Shown piece after piece: positions 43,280-52,847 of a DNA stretch of 64,000 nt. Position 1 is the first letter of the stretch, and each line of letters starts with the position of its first letter. This DNA is from Phaeodactylibacter luteus (GTDB taxonomy: Bacteria; Bacteroidota; Bacteroidia; Chitinophagales; Saprospiraceae), in NCBI RefSeq assembly GCF_007993045.1, contig NZ_VOOR01000016.1, positions 49,077 to 113,076 on the forward strand, read 5' to 3'. The translations under genes were made by a program, and so were the position numbers. A model generated the notes under the pieces. It was not told the DNA's origin and did not search any database. It was given only the letters and a program-made list of their open reading frames with translations.

Positions 43280-43314
43280 GCGGGCATTAGCGGTTTGTGC
43301 TAATGCCCGCTTTT
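43280..43314 (+). terminator. Terminator after the cysteine synthase gene
   Basis: GCGGGCATTAGC and GCTAATGCCCGC form a perfect 12 bp stem around a 7-base loop, followed by TTTT. Confidence 0.88.
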
Positions 43315-43377
43315 GCTTTCTTCCTCTTTTGCCCTTTCAAATCCCCACCCAAAGCCCTATCTTGCCCCAACCCAAAA

Positions 43378-44733
43378 ATGCCTATATATATGGATGATAT
43401 CCAACAACTACGCGAAGCGCTCAAAGGCTCACCTGACAACCTGCCCCTCCGTAAGTTCTTGGCGGCTGCCCTCATGAAGCAGGAGCGGTTGGAAGAAGCT
43501 GAAATGGAGTACAAATCGGCCCTGAAGCTAGCCCCGGACGACCGCGACCTGAAAATCGGGCTCGCAGATGCCTTCCGCGCTCAGCAGAAGACGGGCTCGG
43601 GCCTGGTCATCCTCGAAGAAATCCTGGACAGCAAACAGCCGCCCGCACGGGCATGGCTGGTTTATGCCAAACTGCTGCTACAGAGCGGGCAGCCCGTGCA
43701 GGCTAAAGAAGCTTATGACAATGCCATAGCCCTGGATAACGGCCTGCGCGATGCTTACCTCGAATCAGAGATCAACCTCAGCCAGCAAAAACCTTCCGGG
43801 CCCGAGCGCATCAAGCTCAGTGCTGGCTCCCCCAAAGACGACGGGCAGGCAGATGCAGCAGGGATCGATATCGAGCGCCCCGATATCACCTTCGGCGATG
43901 TCGGCGGCATGGAGCAGGTCAAGGAAGAGGTGCGCATGAAAATCATACACCCGCTCAAACACCCGGAAATTTACCAGGCTTATGGCAAAAAAATCGGTGG
44001 GGGCATCCTGCTTTATGGCCCTCCCGGCTGTGGGAAAACCCACCTCGCCAGGGCTACCGCCGGGGAAGTCAGCTCTAGTTTCATACCCGTCGGGATCAGC
44101 GACATCCTTGATATGTACATTGGGCAGAGCGAGCGCAACCTCCACAGTATTTTCGAAAAAGCCAGGAACAGCAAGCCTGCCGTCCTTTTTTTCGACGAAG
44201 TGGATGCACTTGGCGCAAGCCGGTCTGACATGCGGCACAGCGCTGCACGGAGCATCATCAATCAGTTTCTGGCAGAACTGGACGGCGTCTCCAACAATAA
44301 CGAAGGGGTGCTCACCCTCGCCGCGACCAATGCCCCCTGGCACCTGGACAATGCATTCCGCCGCCCCGGGCGGTTCGACCGCATCATCTTTGTGCCCCCT
44401 CCCGATGAAGCGGCACGGGAAGCCATCCTCCGCCTTAAGCTGCAGGGAAAACCCGTTGAACCGCTCGACCTCAGCCGGCTCGCGCGCAAAACGGAAGGCT
44501 TCTCAGGGGCAGACCTGGAAGCTATCGTCGACCGGGCCATCGAAAGCAAGCTGGACGAAGCCATCCGCAAAGGGGCCCCTCAGCCCATTTCTGCTAAAGA
44601 CTTAGAAGCGGCTGCCAAAAAACACCGCCCGACCACACGGGAGTGGTTCAGCACAGCCAAAAACTATGCGCTCTTTGCCAATGAGTCTGGGATTTATGAC
44701 GACATACTGGACTACCTCAAGATCAACAAATAA
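43378..44733 (+). CDS. AAA+ ATPase with N-terminal TPR repeats
   Basis: The 451-residue protein has about three TPR-like helix pairs (5-125), a linker, and one AAA+ domain (about 168-420). Visible are Walker A GPPGCGKT (214-221), a pore-loop-like DMYIGQSERN (245-254), Walker B FFDEVD (271-276), the arginine finger region FRRPGRFDR (327-335) and sensor 2 GFSGADL (374-380). The domain is closest in pattern to the Cdc48/FtsH type of substrate-threading ATPase, but no protease domain or transmembrane segment is present. The stop codon overlaps the next gene's ATG by one base (TAATG). Together with that membrane-anchored TPR protein it probably forms a two-part machine. Target unknown. An ATG 12 bases downstream is an alternative start. 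Confidence 0.88.
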   Translation: MPIYMDDIQQLREALKGSPDNLPLRKFLAAALMKQERLEEAEMEYKSALKLAPDDRDLKIGLADAFRAQQKTGSGLVILEEILDSKQPPARAWLVYAKLLLQSGQPVQAKEAYDNAIALDNGLRDAYLESEINLSQQKPSGPERIKLSAGSPKDDGQADAAGIDIERPDITFGDVGGMEQVKEEVRMKIIHPLKHPEIYQAYGKKIGGGILLYGPPGCGKTHLARATAGEVSSSFIPVGISDILDMYIGQSERNLHSIFEKARNSKPAVLFFDEVDALGASRSDMRHSAARSIINQFLAELDGVSNNNEGVLTLAATNAPWHLDNAFRRPGRFDRIIFVPPPDEAAREAILRLKLQGKPVEPLDLSRLARKTEGFSGADLEAIVDRAIESKLDEAIRKGAPQPISAKDLEAAAKKHRPTTREWFSTAKNYALFANESGIYDDILDYLKINK

Positions 44734-45980
44734 TGGATTACCACCTGGAGCGCGGCAAATTGCTGCTGGCGCAAAATCGCATACCTGAGGCCGAAGCTGA
44801 ATTCAAACAGGCACTGGCCCAAGACCCTAACAATGGCCTCATCCTAGGCTGGCTGGCTGAATGCAGCTTGCTCAGCAAAAAGTTTAAAGAAGGCTTAGAA
44901 CTGAGCGAACGGGCGCTTGGGCTGATGCCCGACTCCAACTTCATCCGCTACGCACTGGCTCGTGCCTACTTTTACAACCAACGCATTGCGGATGCGCGGC
45001 AGGCCGTTCGGCAGGCTCTGGAGCAAAACCCCAACGATGCAGATTTCTTCCTCCTCTTGGCACATATCGAGTTCCATCAATCTATGTGGGCCCCTGCCCT
45101 CAAGGCGGCCGAGCAAGGCTTAGCCCTTGACCCTGAAAACGTAGGCCTGATCAACATACGGACTCAGGCCCTGGTCAAACTCGACCGCAAAGCTGAAGCA
45201 GCACATACTGCCGATTTTGCCCTCCACAAATCACCAGAAGACAGTTACTCCCATGCCAACCGGGGATGGGTAGCTATAGAGCAAGGCGAATACAAAGCAG
45301 CTCAACAGCACTTCATGGAGGCCCTGCGCCTGAACCCCAACAGTGATTATGCCCAATCCGGGCTCAAAGAGTCGATCAAAGGGCAAAATGTGATCTACCG
45401 GGGCATGCTACGCTACTTCCTATGGGTTGCGAAAATGAATGAGCAAAACCGCTGGGCTTTCATCATAGGTGCTTATGTAGCCTACCGCTTAGTGCTCGCC
45501 CTCGCAGATAACTTCCCGGCACTGTCCCCATTCCTTTACCCGATCGTTGGCTTTTACATCCTCTTTGCCCTTTCTTCCTGGATCGCAGTCCCCCTGTCCA
45601 ATCTTTTCCTGCGCCTCCACCCTATTGGCAAACATGCGCTCAGCGATGATGAGCGCTTGGCCTCCAACCTGGCAGGCGGAGTGCTTGGCGCCGCATTGGC
45701 ATGCCTTGCCGGCTTTCTGCTGACCCAGTCCTCGGCACTGCTGCTGATTTCCGTGATACTCGGGCTGCTGCTTGTGCCTACAGGCGGCGCTTTTAGCGTA
45801 GAGCCTGGCACCAAAGCCCGGAAAAGCCTGTTGGCATACGGCGGCCTGCTCGCCATTTGTGGCATCATCGGAGTATTCTGGCCCCAAGGCAGCTGGTTTT
45901 TAATCGTCTTTGGCATCGGGATTTTTGCTTATGGCTGGGTAGCCAATTACCTAATAGGGCAGGATGCCAAGGCGTTCTAA
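44733..45980 (+). CDS. TPR protein with C-terminal membrane domain
   Basis: The 415-residue product has about six TPR units (1-215; typical pattern ALEQNPNDADFFLLLAHIEFHQ). Its C-terminal half (about 230-415) has five or six hydrophobic helices, ending in a short DAKAF tail. The TPRs should face the cytoplasm, where the partner ATPase lies. The two genes overlap by one base (TAATG), so coupled translation is likely. I recognise no named family for this pairing. It may recruit the ATPase to the inner membrane to remodel membrane proteins; that is inference. Confidence 0.82.
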   Translation: MDYHLERGKLLLAQNRIPEAEAEFKQALAQDPNNGLILGWLAECSLLSKKFKEGLELSERALGLMPDSNFIRYALARAYFYNQRIADARQAVRQALEQNPNDADFFLLLAHIEFHQSMWAPALKAAEQGLALDPENVGLINIRTQALVKLDRKAEAAHTADFALHKSPEDSYSHANRGWVAIEQGEYKAAQQHFMEALRLNPNSDYAQSGLKESIKGQNVIYRGMLRYFLWVAKMNEQNRWAFIIGAYVAYRLVLALADNFPALSPFLYPIVGFYILFALSSWIAVPLSNLFLRLHPIGKHALSDDERLASNLAGGVLGAALACLAGFLLTQSSALLLISVILGLLLVPTGGAFSVEPGTKARKSLLAYGGLLAICGIIGVFWPQGSWFLIVFGIGIFAYGWVANYLIGQDAKAF

Positions 45981-46068
45981 GGAGTCCGTTACATGCCAAG
46001 CTCCAATGTGGGGTAGTGTTGATGGCTTTTAAAAGCCTCCCCCTAGGGGATAAAAACCGCCCCTCTAT

Positions 46069-46188
46069 AGCCGTTTTTGTGGGGCCTGCCCCTGCCCAAC
46101 GGCAGGTGCCGCTATGCTCCGGGGCTCGCTATCCGCTCGGCCCTATCGGGCTTGCCACCCCTGCGCAGCGCTAGGCCAATGCCATCTT
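46069..46188 (+). repeat. R-family dispersed repeat, copy R7 (shortened)
   Basis: It has GGGGCCTGCCCCTGCC, GCTATGCTCCGGGGCTCGCT and GCGCAGCGCTAGGCCAATGCC, but little of the outer ends. It fills the junction between two convergent genes. Confidence 0.85.
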
Positions 46189-46268
46189 ACTGGCTCGAAG
46201 CTGGCTATGCGCCCAACCATAGGGCAACTAGCTGCAGCTTGCAAGCCCACAACGATCACCCCAAAACA

Positions 46269-46916
46269 TCAAGGCTGCTTGGGCCGGACGAACTTGTTGT
46301 AGTTCTTCCTCGTATGGCGCTCCAGGTAAGCCTCCTGCAGGGCATCACGCTCAGAGGCAGAAAGAAGATTGCCGGCGCCGTACATATCCGCCGCACGGCG
46401 CTGCCGGAGTGCCTCATATAAGGTCACTGCACAAGCTACCGATATATTCAAGCTTTGCACCATCCCCATTTGAGGGATAATAAAGTTGCCCGTGGCATGG
46501 GCGAGGGACTCTCCCGACACCCCATCGTGCTCATTGCCAAACAAGAGCGCAACAGACCCCGTGAAATCTATATCGTACAAATCAACTGCTGCCTCGCCCA
46601 GATGAGTAGCCCAAATATGCTCATAATTGGATTTCACATGTTTGAAACAGGCCTCTACATCATGGTACATATGGATATCAAGCCACTTTCGCGCGCCTGA
46701 ACTGGCGTTCCGCCCGATTTCGATGCGGTTGTGCGCCAAATCTGGCGCAGTATACAAGATAAAAACCTCACGTATGCCTACCGAATCGCACGAGCGCAAA
46801 ACGGCCCCTATATTGTGGGGGTCATGTACATTTTCTAGTATTACAGTAAGATTGGGCTGCCGGCGGGCAGCCACTGAGAGTAGACGTGATTTTCTTTCTG
46901 GCCTCAAAACAGACAA
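46269..46916 (-). CDS. trmH: tRNA 2'-O-methyltransferase, TrmH/SpoU family
   Basis: The 215-residue enzyme has the three SPOUT motifs: LENVHDPHNIGAVLRSCDSVG (about 27-47), LLFGNEHDGVS and IPQMGMVQSLNISVACAVTLYEAL near the C-terminus. The short overall length and the SLNISVA motif fit TrmH, which methylates G18 in tRNA using S-adenosylmethionine; other SpoU paralogs are possible. It is downstream of the lipoprotein and guaA genes on the same strand, 105 bp away, and might be co-transcribed. Confidence 0.88.
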   Translation of the reverse strand: MSVLRPERKSRLLSVAARRQPNLTVILENVHDPHNIGAVLRSCDSVGIREVFILYTAPDLAHNRIEIGRNASSGARKWLDIHMYHDVEACFKHVKSNYEHIWATHLGEAAVDLYDIDFTGSVALLFGNEHDGVSGESLAHATGNFIIPQMGMVQSLNISVACAVTLYEALRQRRAADMYGAGNLLSASERDALQEAYLERHTRKNYNKFVRPKQP

Positions 46917-47021
46917 ATAACCTTAACAATAAGCACAGGGGCTTTATTGCCCCTATCCGCTTAGACAAAATAAATGCAGAGCGCCCTTGGCATCCGGATG
47001 CCCGAAGCCAATGCCTAACCC

Positions 47022-48530
47022 TTATTCGTACGCCGCCTGAAAACGATAATCCTCAAACCTCAAGATGTTGACATGCTTGTTCTCAAACCGCTGTATCGGA
47101 GGGTTTTCCACCCCGGTAGTCGTCGCTTCGACCACCCGCTCAAAATCGAACCGCGTGTGTAGCGCTTGCTGCGGCTCCTTCTCCAGCATATACTGAAACT
47201 TGGTGCCATACTGCTGCAGCATTCTGCCAAAGTAGGCTGCAATATCATACCCCAAGTAGGCTTCGCTGCCCGGAAGGACACCATAGCGGTCAAAAAAACG
47301 GTTGCGGAAGAAAGCCACATCTGTATCGTAGGCATCAAGGTACGTATCGCTGCTGATATGTACGCTGAGGTCTTCATACAAATCAAAATCAATGCGCTCG
47401 TACTGCTGCCACTGCGGCATACCATATACTACAATATGCGCCCCAGTCGTGCTCATCATGAGCTTAGCCTGGCTCAGGAAAGCGTAAATGAAGGTTTCAT
47501 TAGACCAAGAAGGAAGGATGAACACCGTCGTATCCCCTTCTGAGAGGTAGGGCTCAAGCGCGATATCGCTGAAGCCAGAGCTCCCCTCCACCCCATCATC
47601 TTTCACCACCATTTCTTTGAGCATCAGGGTATCAGCCCGGCGGCCTTCGAGGCGGAAGTTTTCCTCCTGGAAATAAGCGAAACGTGCTTTTTCCGCTTCC
47701 TTGTCACGGGCTACCAAAACCAAGCTAGCGCGGCCAAACCTGTCCCTTGCGTGCCGGGTAATAGCCTGACAGTGAGAAGCCAGCGTTGGGCTCACCTGCA
47801 AGTAATTGGGGTTGGTTGCTGTAATCCGGGAAGAGGCACTATGGGGAGAGACATAAGTGATGTTATTGCGCCGTGCAAACTCCGCCAGCAGCTCCACGTT
47901 ATCGCTACGGTAAGCCCCGATGAGGAGGTGAGCATTAAAGAGCTCCGTCCGTTTGCTGAGCTGCCCAGATAAGACCTGAGGGCTAGCCTCTGTGTCAATG
48001 ACCTGCACGTTCAGCTTAACCCCTTCCTCTTCCAGCTCGTCAAAGGCCATTTGCATGCCGCCATAAAAATTGAGCGCCCAAGCAGAATTCCTGAAAATCT
48101 CTTCGCTTTCCGGGTTAAAGCGGTCAGAGAGGAAAGGGAGCATTACCCCTACGTTGTAAGCCGTATAGAAAGCCGTGCCATAATCTCCGCGGCGGATCAG
48201 CTCTGAAGGGTTCCCCACCGCATTTTCATCTACCAACGGAGCAGTAGATAAGATGGGCTGAATGCTATCGGTAGGGATCAGCTTCCAACGGATAGTATCC
48301 ATGCTCTCCACCGGTGTTTCCTCTACTACAATCAGCGTCCCTGTCTCCGGGTCGTAGATTTTACGCCCAGGCAGCGGGTCCAGCTCTTCGCCGATTTCCT
48401 CCGGCTTGCTATCGGATTCTGCCTTGCGGAAAAGCGAACAAGAGGAGATGAAAGCGCTCAGGAGCAAGAGCAGCAGGAGCTTATTCCCATTCAATCGTGG
48501 AAGGCGGCTTAGTGCTGATATCATAGACAA
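47022..48530 (-). CDS. Lipoprotein with periplasmic binding protein type I fold
   Basis: The 502-residue product has a lipoprotein signal ([14 protein letters not shown], Cys31 in this frame). An acidic linker follows, then a domain with the two-lobe pattern of branched-chain amino acid receptors ([38 protein letters not shown], and [29 protein letters not shown]). Such lipoproteins in Bacteroidota sense or hold a ligand near the envelope; here no ABC permease is adjacent. The ATG at 48530 overlaps guaA by 50 bases. A TTG at 48494 would give the same signal peptide without the long lead, so the true start may be there. Confidence 0.82.
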   Translation of the reverse strand: MSMISALSRLPRLNGNKLLLLLLLSAFISSCSLFRKAESDSKPEEIGEELDPLPGRKIYDPETGTLIVVEETPVESMDTIRWKLIPTDSIQPILSTAPLVDENAVGNPSELIRRGDYGTAFYTAYNVGVMLPFLSDRFNPESEEIFRNSAWALNFYGGMQMAFDELEEEGVKLNVQVIDTEASPQVLSGQLSKRTELFNAHLLIGAYRSDNVELLAEFARRNNITYVSPHSASSRITATNPNYLQVSPTLASHCQAITRHARDRFGRASLVLVARDKEAEKARFAYFQEENFRLEGRRADTLMLKEMVVKDDGVEGSSGFSDIALEPYLSEGDTTVFILPSWSNETFIYAFLSQAKLMMSTTGAHIVVYGMPQWQQYERIDFDLYEDLSVHISSDTYLDAYDTDVAFFRNRFFDRYGVLPGSEAYLGYDIAAYFGRMLQQYGTKFQYMLEKEPQQALHTRFDFERVVEATTTGVENPPIQRFENKHVNILRFEDYRFQAAYE

Positions 48531-50034
48531 CGCGGTTTATTCCTTTTACATTATTAATGATTTCACTGGAAACAGTAGCCAGGAAATCGTGCGGCAAGCG
48601 GCTCCACTCGGCCGTCATCCCATCCCTGGAATCAACGGCACGCAGCGCAACAGTCTTTTCATAGGTCCGTTCATCGCCCATTACACCTACCGATTGGACC
48701 GGCAGCAGGATAGTGCCAGCCTGCCATACTTGGTCGTACAAGCCGAATTTACGAAGATTGTTGATATATATCGCATCTGCTTCCTGAAGCATGGCCACCT
48801 TCTCAGGGGTAATGTCCCCCAAAATCCGGATACCCAGGCCCGGCCCGGGGAAAGGATGGCGCCCCAAAATGTTTTTAGGCACATTCAGTTCCGCCCCTAC
48901 TTTGCGCACCTCATCCTTGAAGAGCATGCGCAGCGGTTCTGTAATGCGGAGGTCCAGCTTTTCAGGCAGCCCGCCTACATTATGGTGTGACTTAATGGTG
49001 ACCGAAGGCCCATGCACAGAAACTGATTCGATAACATCAGGGTAAATCGTCCCCTGCCCCAGCCATTTAATGGCACGGTCCTCTGCTTCCAGCTTTTTGG
49101 CCTCTTGCTCAAATACCTCAATGAATACCCGCCCTATCACCTTTCGTTTGCCCTCAGGGTCAGATATTCCGGCCAGCTCGCGATAAAACTGCGCTTTGGC
49201 ATCTACCCCAACGACGCGCAAGCCCATATCCTTGTACGAATGCAGTACTTCTTCAAATTCATCTTTGCGCAGCAGCCCATTGTCCACAAAAATGCAGATC
49301 AGGTTATCCCCAATCGCTTCGTGCAGCAAGGAGGCCGCCACGGTAGAGTCTACCCCTCCCGAAAGCCCCATGATGACGTGGTCGCCGCCAAGCTGCGCTT
49401 TGAGCTCCTCTACGGTCTCTTCCACAAACGCAGCCGGTGTCCAGCTGCCTTCGCATCCGGCTATGCCGATCACGAAGTTCTCTAAAACCTCCTTGCCATG
49501 TAAGCTATGAGTGACCTCAGGGTGGAACTGAATACAGTACACCGGTTGATCGAAGGCCCCTTCCCGAGATTTGTACGCCGCCACATCCACGTGGGCCGTG
49601 CCCGCCAGCAGCTCAAAATCTTCTGGTATCTCCATGATGGTGTCCCCATGAGACATCCATACTTGCGAGCCTTGCGGCACCCCTTGCAGGAAAGGGTCTT
49701 CTTGGTAAATGCGGCTGAGCTCAGCCTTGCCGTATTCCCGCTTAAGTGAGCGCTCTACCTTGCCGCCCAGCTGCTGCGCAATGTATTGTGCGCCATAACA
49801 AATGCCCAAAACAGGGCGCTTGCCGATCAGCTGCCCCAGATCCGTTTGCAAAGCATTGGCATCCGTTACTGAAAACGGGCTGCCGGAAAGGATTATACCT
49901 TTGATGGAATCGTCCAGCTCAGGGATTTTGTTGAAGGGTACGATCTCACTGTAGACATTCAGCTCCCGGATGCGCCGTGCAATGAGCTGAGTGTACTGAG
50001 ACCCGAAGTCGAGGATGAGGATTTTTTCATTCAT
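48481..50034 (-). CDS. guaA: GMP synthase (glutamine-hydrolysing)
   Basis: The 517-residue enzyme converts XMP to GMP with glutamine and ATP. The class I glutamine amidotransferase half has the catalytic Cys79 in GICYGAQ, and His171 with Glu173 in FHPEV. The ATP-pyrophosphatase half has the P-loop SGGVDS (225-230). The dimerisation end [17 protein letters not shown] is complete. Length agrees with the family. The ATG at 50034 fits the conserved [16 protein letters not shown] start, and the -7 box TATCTTTG lies only five bases upstream, which suggests an RNA with almost no leader. Confidence 0.97.
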   Translation of the reverse strand: MNEKILILDFGSQYTQLIARRIRELNVYSEIVPFNKIPELDDSIKGIILSGSPFSVTDANALQTDLGQLIGKRPVLGICYGAQYIAQQLGGKVERSLKREYGKAELSRIYQEDPFLQGVPQGSQVWMSHGDTIMEIPEDFELLAGTAHVDVAAYKSREGAFDQPVYCIQFHPEVTHSLHGKEVLENFVIGIAGCEGSWTPAAFVEETVEELKAQLGGDHVIMGLSGGVDSTVAASLLHEAIGDNLICIFVDNGLLRKDEFEEVLHSYKDMGLRVVGVDAKAQFYRELAGISDPEGKRKVIGRVFIEVFEQEAKKLEAEDRAIKWLGQGTIYPDVIESVSVHGPSVTIKSHHNVGGLPEKLDLRITEPLRMLFKDEVRKVGAELNVPKNILGRHPFPGPGLGIRILGDITPEKVAMLQEADAIYINNLRKFGLYDQVWQAGTILLPVQSVGVMGDERTYEKTVALRAVDSRDGMTAEWSRLPHDFLATVSSEIINNVKGINRVVYDISTKPPSTIEWE

Positions 50035-50038
50035 GGCG

Positions 50039-50046
50039 CAAAGATA
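50039..50046 (-). promoter_or_regulatory. -7 promoter box TATCTTTG immediately before guaA
   Basis: It fits TAnnTTTG on the minus strand and ends four bases before the guaA ATG. If used, the mRNA would start at or within a few bases of the start codon. No clear -33 TTG was found. Confidence 0.45.
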
Positions 50047-50093
50047 GCAAGTAAGCACGAAAACCAGCCGCTGCACCCCCTATGGATAAACCT

Positions 50094-50133
50094 AAAAAAA
50101 CGAGCGCCTGCCTTCTTTGGGGCAAGCGCTCGT
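50094..50133 (-). terminator. nusB terminator
   Basis: On the minus strand ACGAGCGCTTGCC pairs with GGCAGGCGCTCGT (13 bp, one G:T) around an 8-base loop and is followed by seven T residues. It separates nusB from guaA. Confidence 0.9.
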
Positions 50134-50154
50134 CTTTTTCGTGAAATGGACAGG

Positions 50155-51090
50155 CTATCCCTTTAGCCCACGCCCCTCTTTCTTGATTTTCCCAGCTTCC
50201 TCCAGCTGCTTCATCAACCGGTCAAGGATGCCATTGATGAAATCTTTGCTCTTATCGGTAGAGTATAGCTTTGAAATCTCTACAAACTCATTGAGGGTGA
50301 CCTTGGTCGGGATCGAGGGGAAGCTTGTTAGCTCACAGACCGCCATCTTTAGCAAAATCATATCAATGACAGCGACGCGGTCTACATCCCAATTCCGCAG
50401 GGTAGGCTCTATGAGCGCCAGCAGATCTGTATCTTCTTCAATGACTTGCCGTAGCAGCTCCTCTCCAAAGTCTTCGACAGTCTCCCCTGTAGGCTTGTGC
50501 TCTAGGTAGAACCCCGAGTCGGCCGGCAAGGCTTTCAGGGTCTTCTTTACCGCACCGACCACAAGCGACTCATCGTCTATCCAATTCGAAAAGTTATCTT
50601 CCAGGAAATCGTTGTAGGCTTCGTTGTTGACCAGCAGCTTGAACAGCAAGAGCAGCATTTCAATATGGTCCTGATCTGCAAATGTAGTTTGGCGGCTGTA
50701 CTGCTTGTACTCTTCTGTTTTTACCAGCTCTTGGTAAAACAGGCGGATGTTGTCCTGTTCCATGCGGTTTTTGAGCTTCCGCCGGCGGAACAGGTCGTTC
50801 AGCCCTTCATTTTGGGAAAGGGAGAGGATGGCAGGGTTTTCAGCCAAAACAGCGGTGAAGCTTTTGTCTTGGTCGCTGGGCAGCAGTTTGGCCATTTTCT
50901 TGGCCTTATCATGATTGGCATATTCAGCTGTACGGATCAGGCTCAACAAGGTAAAAAGGTACAAATCGTACGATTTCTCGATGCTCAGCCGGTACCGGCG
51001 AATCACATCCTCCACTACCAAGGTCTTGTCCTGGCTCATGGAGTACAGCATCTGCATTACTTTAATGCGGATATTCCTTCTACTCAGCAT
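50155..51090 (-). CDS. nusB: Transcription antitermination factor NusB, extended form
   Basis: The 311-residue protein is about twice the length of E. coli NusB, as is usual in Bacteroidota. The N-terminal MLSRRNIRIKVMQMLYSM and the C-terminal half, with WDVDRVAVIDMILLKMAVCEL and FPSIPTKVTLNEFVEISKLYSTDKSKDFINGIL, are the conserved NusB core. The insert between them (about 60-200) is helical. NusB binds boxA RNA with NusE (S10) and supports rRNA transcription. It has a good promoter (51169-51198) and its own terminator. Confidence 0.95.
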   Translation of the reverse strand: MLSRRNIRIKVMQMLYSMSQDKTLVVEDVIRRYRLSIEKSYDLYLFTLLSLIRTAEYANHDKAKKMAKLLPSDQDKSFTAVLAENPAILSLSQNEGLNDLFRRRKLKNRMEQDNIRLFYQELVKTEEYKQYSRQTTFADQDHIEMLLLLFKLLVNNEAYNDFLEDNFSNWIDDESLVVGAVKKTLKALPADSGFYLEHKPTGETVEDFGEELLRQVIEEDTDLLALIEPTLRNWDVDRVAVIDMILLKMAVCELTSFPSIPTKVTLNEFVEISKLYSTDKSKDFINGILDRLMKQLEEAGKIKKEGRGLKG

Positions 51091-51168
51091 ATTTCAATAT
51101 TCCCTTTAAACAGCAGTCATCCGCTGCATGCCGGGGCACTGCAATCATGCAGGCAGCCCCAACAGGTG

Positions 51169-51198
51169 CAAATATACACGCCCAGGCACGGAATGCAA
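51169..51198 (-). promoter_or_regulatory. nusB promoter TTG-N19-TATATTTG
   Basis: On the minus strand the TTG at 51196-51198 and the TATATTTG at 51169-51176 are spaced as in the consensus. The leader would be about 72 nt. Confidence 0.65.
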
Positions 51199-51236
51199 AT
51201 TTTTCCTAAAAATCCTGCCCACTGCCTGCTTTTGCC

Positions 51237-52847
51237 TTACTGCATAAACTGTGCCTTTATTTCAGCATAAGACGGCAGCTTGCTGTAGTGCCATTTTTGG
51301 ATGACCTTGCCATTTTTCAACAGCACCACGCCAGGATTGGAGCGCACAATCGTCTTGAGCAGGATATCGTCGCCGGTATAGAAGGGGTAGCTGCTGCCTG
51401 TAGCCGCCTTAAATTGCTCCAGCTTTTCGGGCGACGCAAAGCTAGTGGCTGCAAAAACACGGAAGCCCTCCTCTGTAGCAGAGGCCATGACCGGGTTGAC
51501 CACCTCTGTCCAAGGCTTCAAGTATTTGTCTTTCCATATATAGGTCGTGCGCTCTACCTGCCGCTTATCTACACGGTCTACACGCTGCATCAGCTTAATG
51601 GTATCTGCTACGGCTACGGTATCTACCACATACACCGTATCCGAAAGCATCTCTGTAGAGACCTCTTCCCTATCCGTGTAAAGCTTGTAAGCCACGATCA
51701 TAAAGCTGTACTCTGGGTTGTGGAGCAGCTCATACGTCACATCGCCCCCATCCGGGCCTCCAGAGAGCTCAAAATCGCTGATTTTGGTGCGCTCTACAAC
51801 CTGCGTGACGGTATCGCCTTCTGCGCCCCACATCGATGCGAGATAAGCGGCCAGCTCTTGCTCAAAATCTTCCCCCTCTGCGCTAGGCACCATATAGCCA
51901 TTGCTAGTTCTGACAAGGTTGACCGCCGGCTTGGCTTTCACTTGCTCATAGTCCCACTCCTCTTTAGGATAGCTTTTATAGTTTTCCAAAAACTGGGCGG
52001 TAGGCATTTCTTCCACTTCGCCTGTAGCCTTGTTGGTCACCTTGTAGGCAACGACTTCTGCGTTGTTCTCCGCCAAGTCCTCCAACTGCTTTTCCAAACG
52101 GATATTGGCATCCACATGGAATGGCCGGAAATCGGTGTGCGGGAGGTCCCACATGTAGTTGCTGAAGGAGTATAACGTCAAAGCGGCAATGCTCAGCAGC
52201 ACGATGCTAATGCGGGCGGCTTTGCTGAACAGCTGATGCTTTTGTTTGAAAAACAAGACGAACAAAGTGGCAGGCACCATGAGGAAGACGTCTTTGAAAA
52301 AGGATACCTTAGGCTCAAGCTTGATAAAGTCGCCGAAACAGCCGCAGTCCGTCACTTTCATATTGGTCGCCACATAAGGCCCCCAATCTGCAAACTGGAA
52401 AAAGTTGACCCCAGCTGGAACGTAGCCGGTGAGATAAGTAAAGCCGGTCAGGAAAGTAAAAAACAAGACCAACAGGAAAAATGCCCAGGCAGTAAACTTG
52501 CGGGAGGAGCCAACGAGGAGCATAATGCCCAATACGATCTCAAAGACGATCATAAAGACTGAAAAGCCGATAGACATTTCTGCCAGCTTAGGGAACAGGG
52601 GCGCAAGGAAATTGAACCAAGTGCCGGCAAAGGTCGATTCGAACTCTGCAAAGTACTGCTCCATTTTGTAAGCTGTGCCCAAAGGGTCCACCGCTTTTAC
52701 CCAGCCAGAGAAAACAAATAACGCCCCACAAAAATTCTGCAGGAAGCTGATGCCCCAATTGTTGACTCTTTTCGTGCCCAGCCCCATCAGCAGGGTGAGC
52801 AAAAGTGCAACTATAGCAACGGAAATAACAAGTGTACCAAGCGTCAT
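51237..52847 (-). CDS. BT_3928-like membrane protein (DoxX-like) with thioredoxin-like C-terminus
   Basis: The 536-residue protein has a DoxX/MauE-like membrane half with about five to six helices, including LVGSSRKFTAWAFF and a conserved DCGCFGDF cysteine motif (about 165-172) at the membrane face. The C-terminal domain (about 240-536) ends in a thioredoxin-like part (FRVFAATSFASPEKLEQFKA, VVLLKNGKVIQKW) without a CxxC motif. Family members occur in Bacteroidota next to DUF1599 and triose-phosphate isomerase genes. Its start overlaps the stop of the DUF1599 gene by four bases. A quinone- or thiol-linked role is plausible but unproved. Confidence 0.85.
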   Translation of the reverse strand: MTLGTLVISVAIVALLLTLLMGLGTKRVNNWGISFLQNFCGALFVFSGWVKAVDPLGTAYKMEQYFAEFESTFAGTWFNFLAPLFPKLAEMSIGFSVFMIVFEIVLGIMLLVGSSRKFTAWAFFLLVLFFTFLTGFTYLTGYVPAGVNFFQFADWGPYVATNMKVTDCGCFGDFIKLEPKVSFFKDVFLMVPATLFVLFFKQKHQLFSKAARISIVLLSIAALTLYSFSNYMWDLPHTDFRPFHVDANIRLEKQLEDLAENNAEVVAYKVTNKATGEVEEMPTAQFLENYKSYPKEEWDYEQVKAKPAVNLVRTSNGYMVPSAEGEDFEQELAAYLASMWGAEGDTVTQVVERTKISDFELSGGPDGGDVTYELLHNPEYSFMIVAYKLYTDREEVSTEMLSDTVYVVDTVAVADTIKLMQRVDRVDKRQVERTTYIWKDKYLKPWTEVVNPVMASATEEGFRVFAATSFASPEKLEQFKAATGSSYPFYTGDDILLKTIVRSNPGVVLLKNGKVIQKWHYSKLPSYAEIKAQFMQ

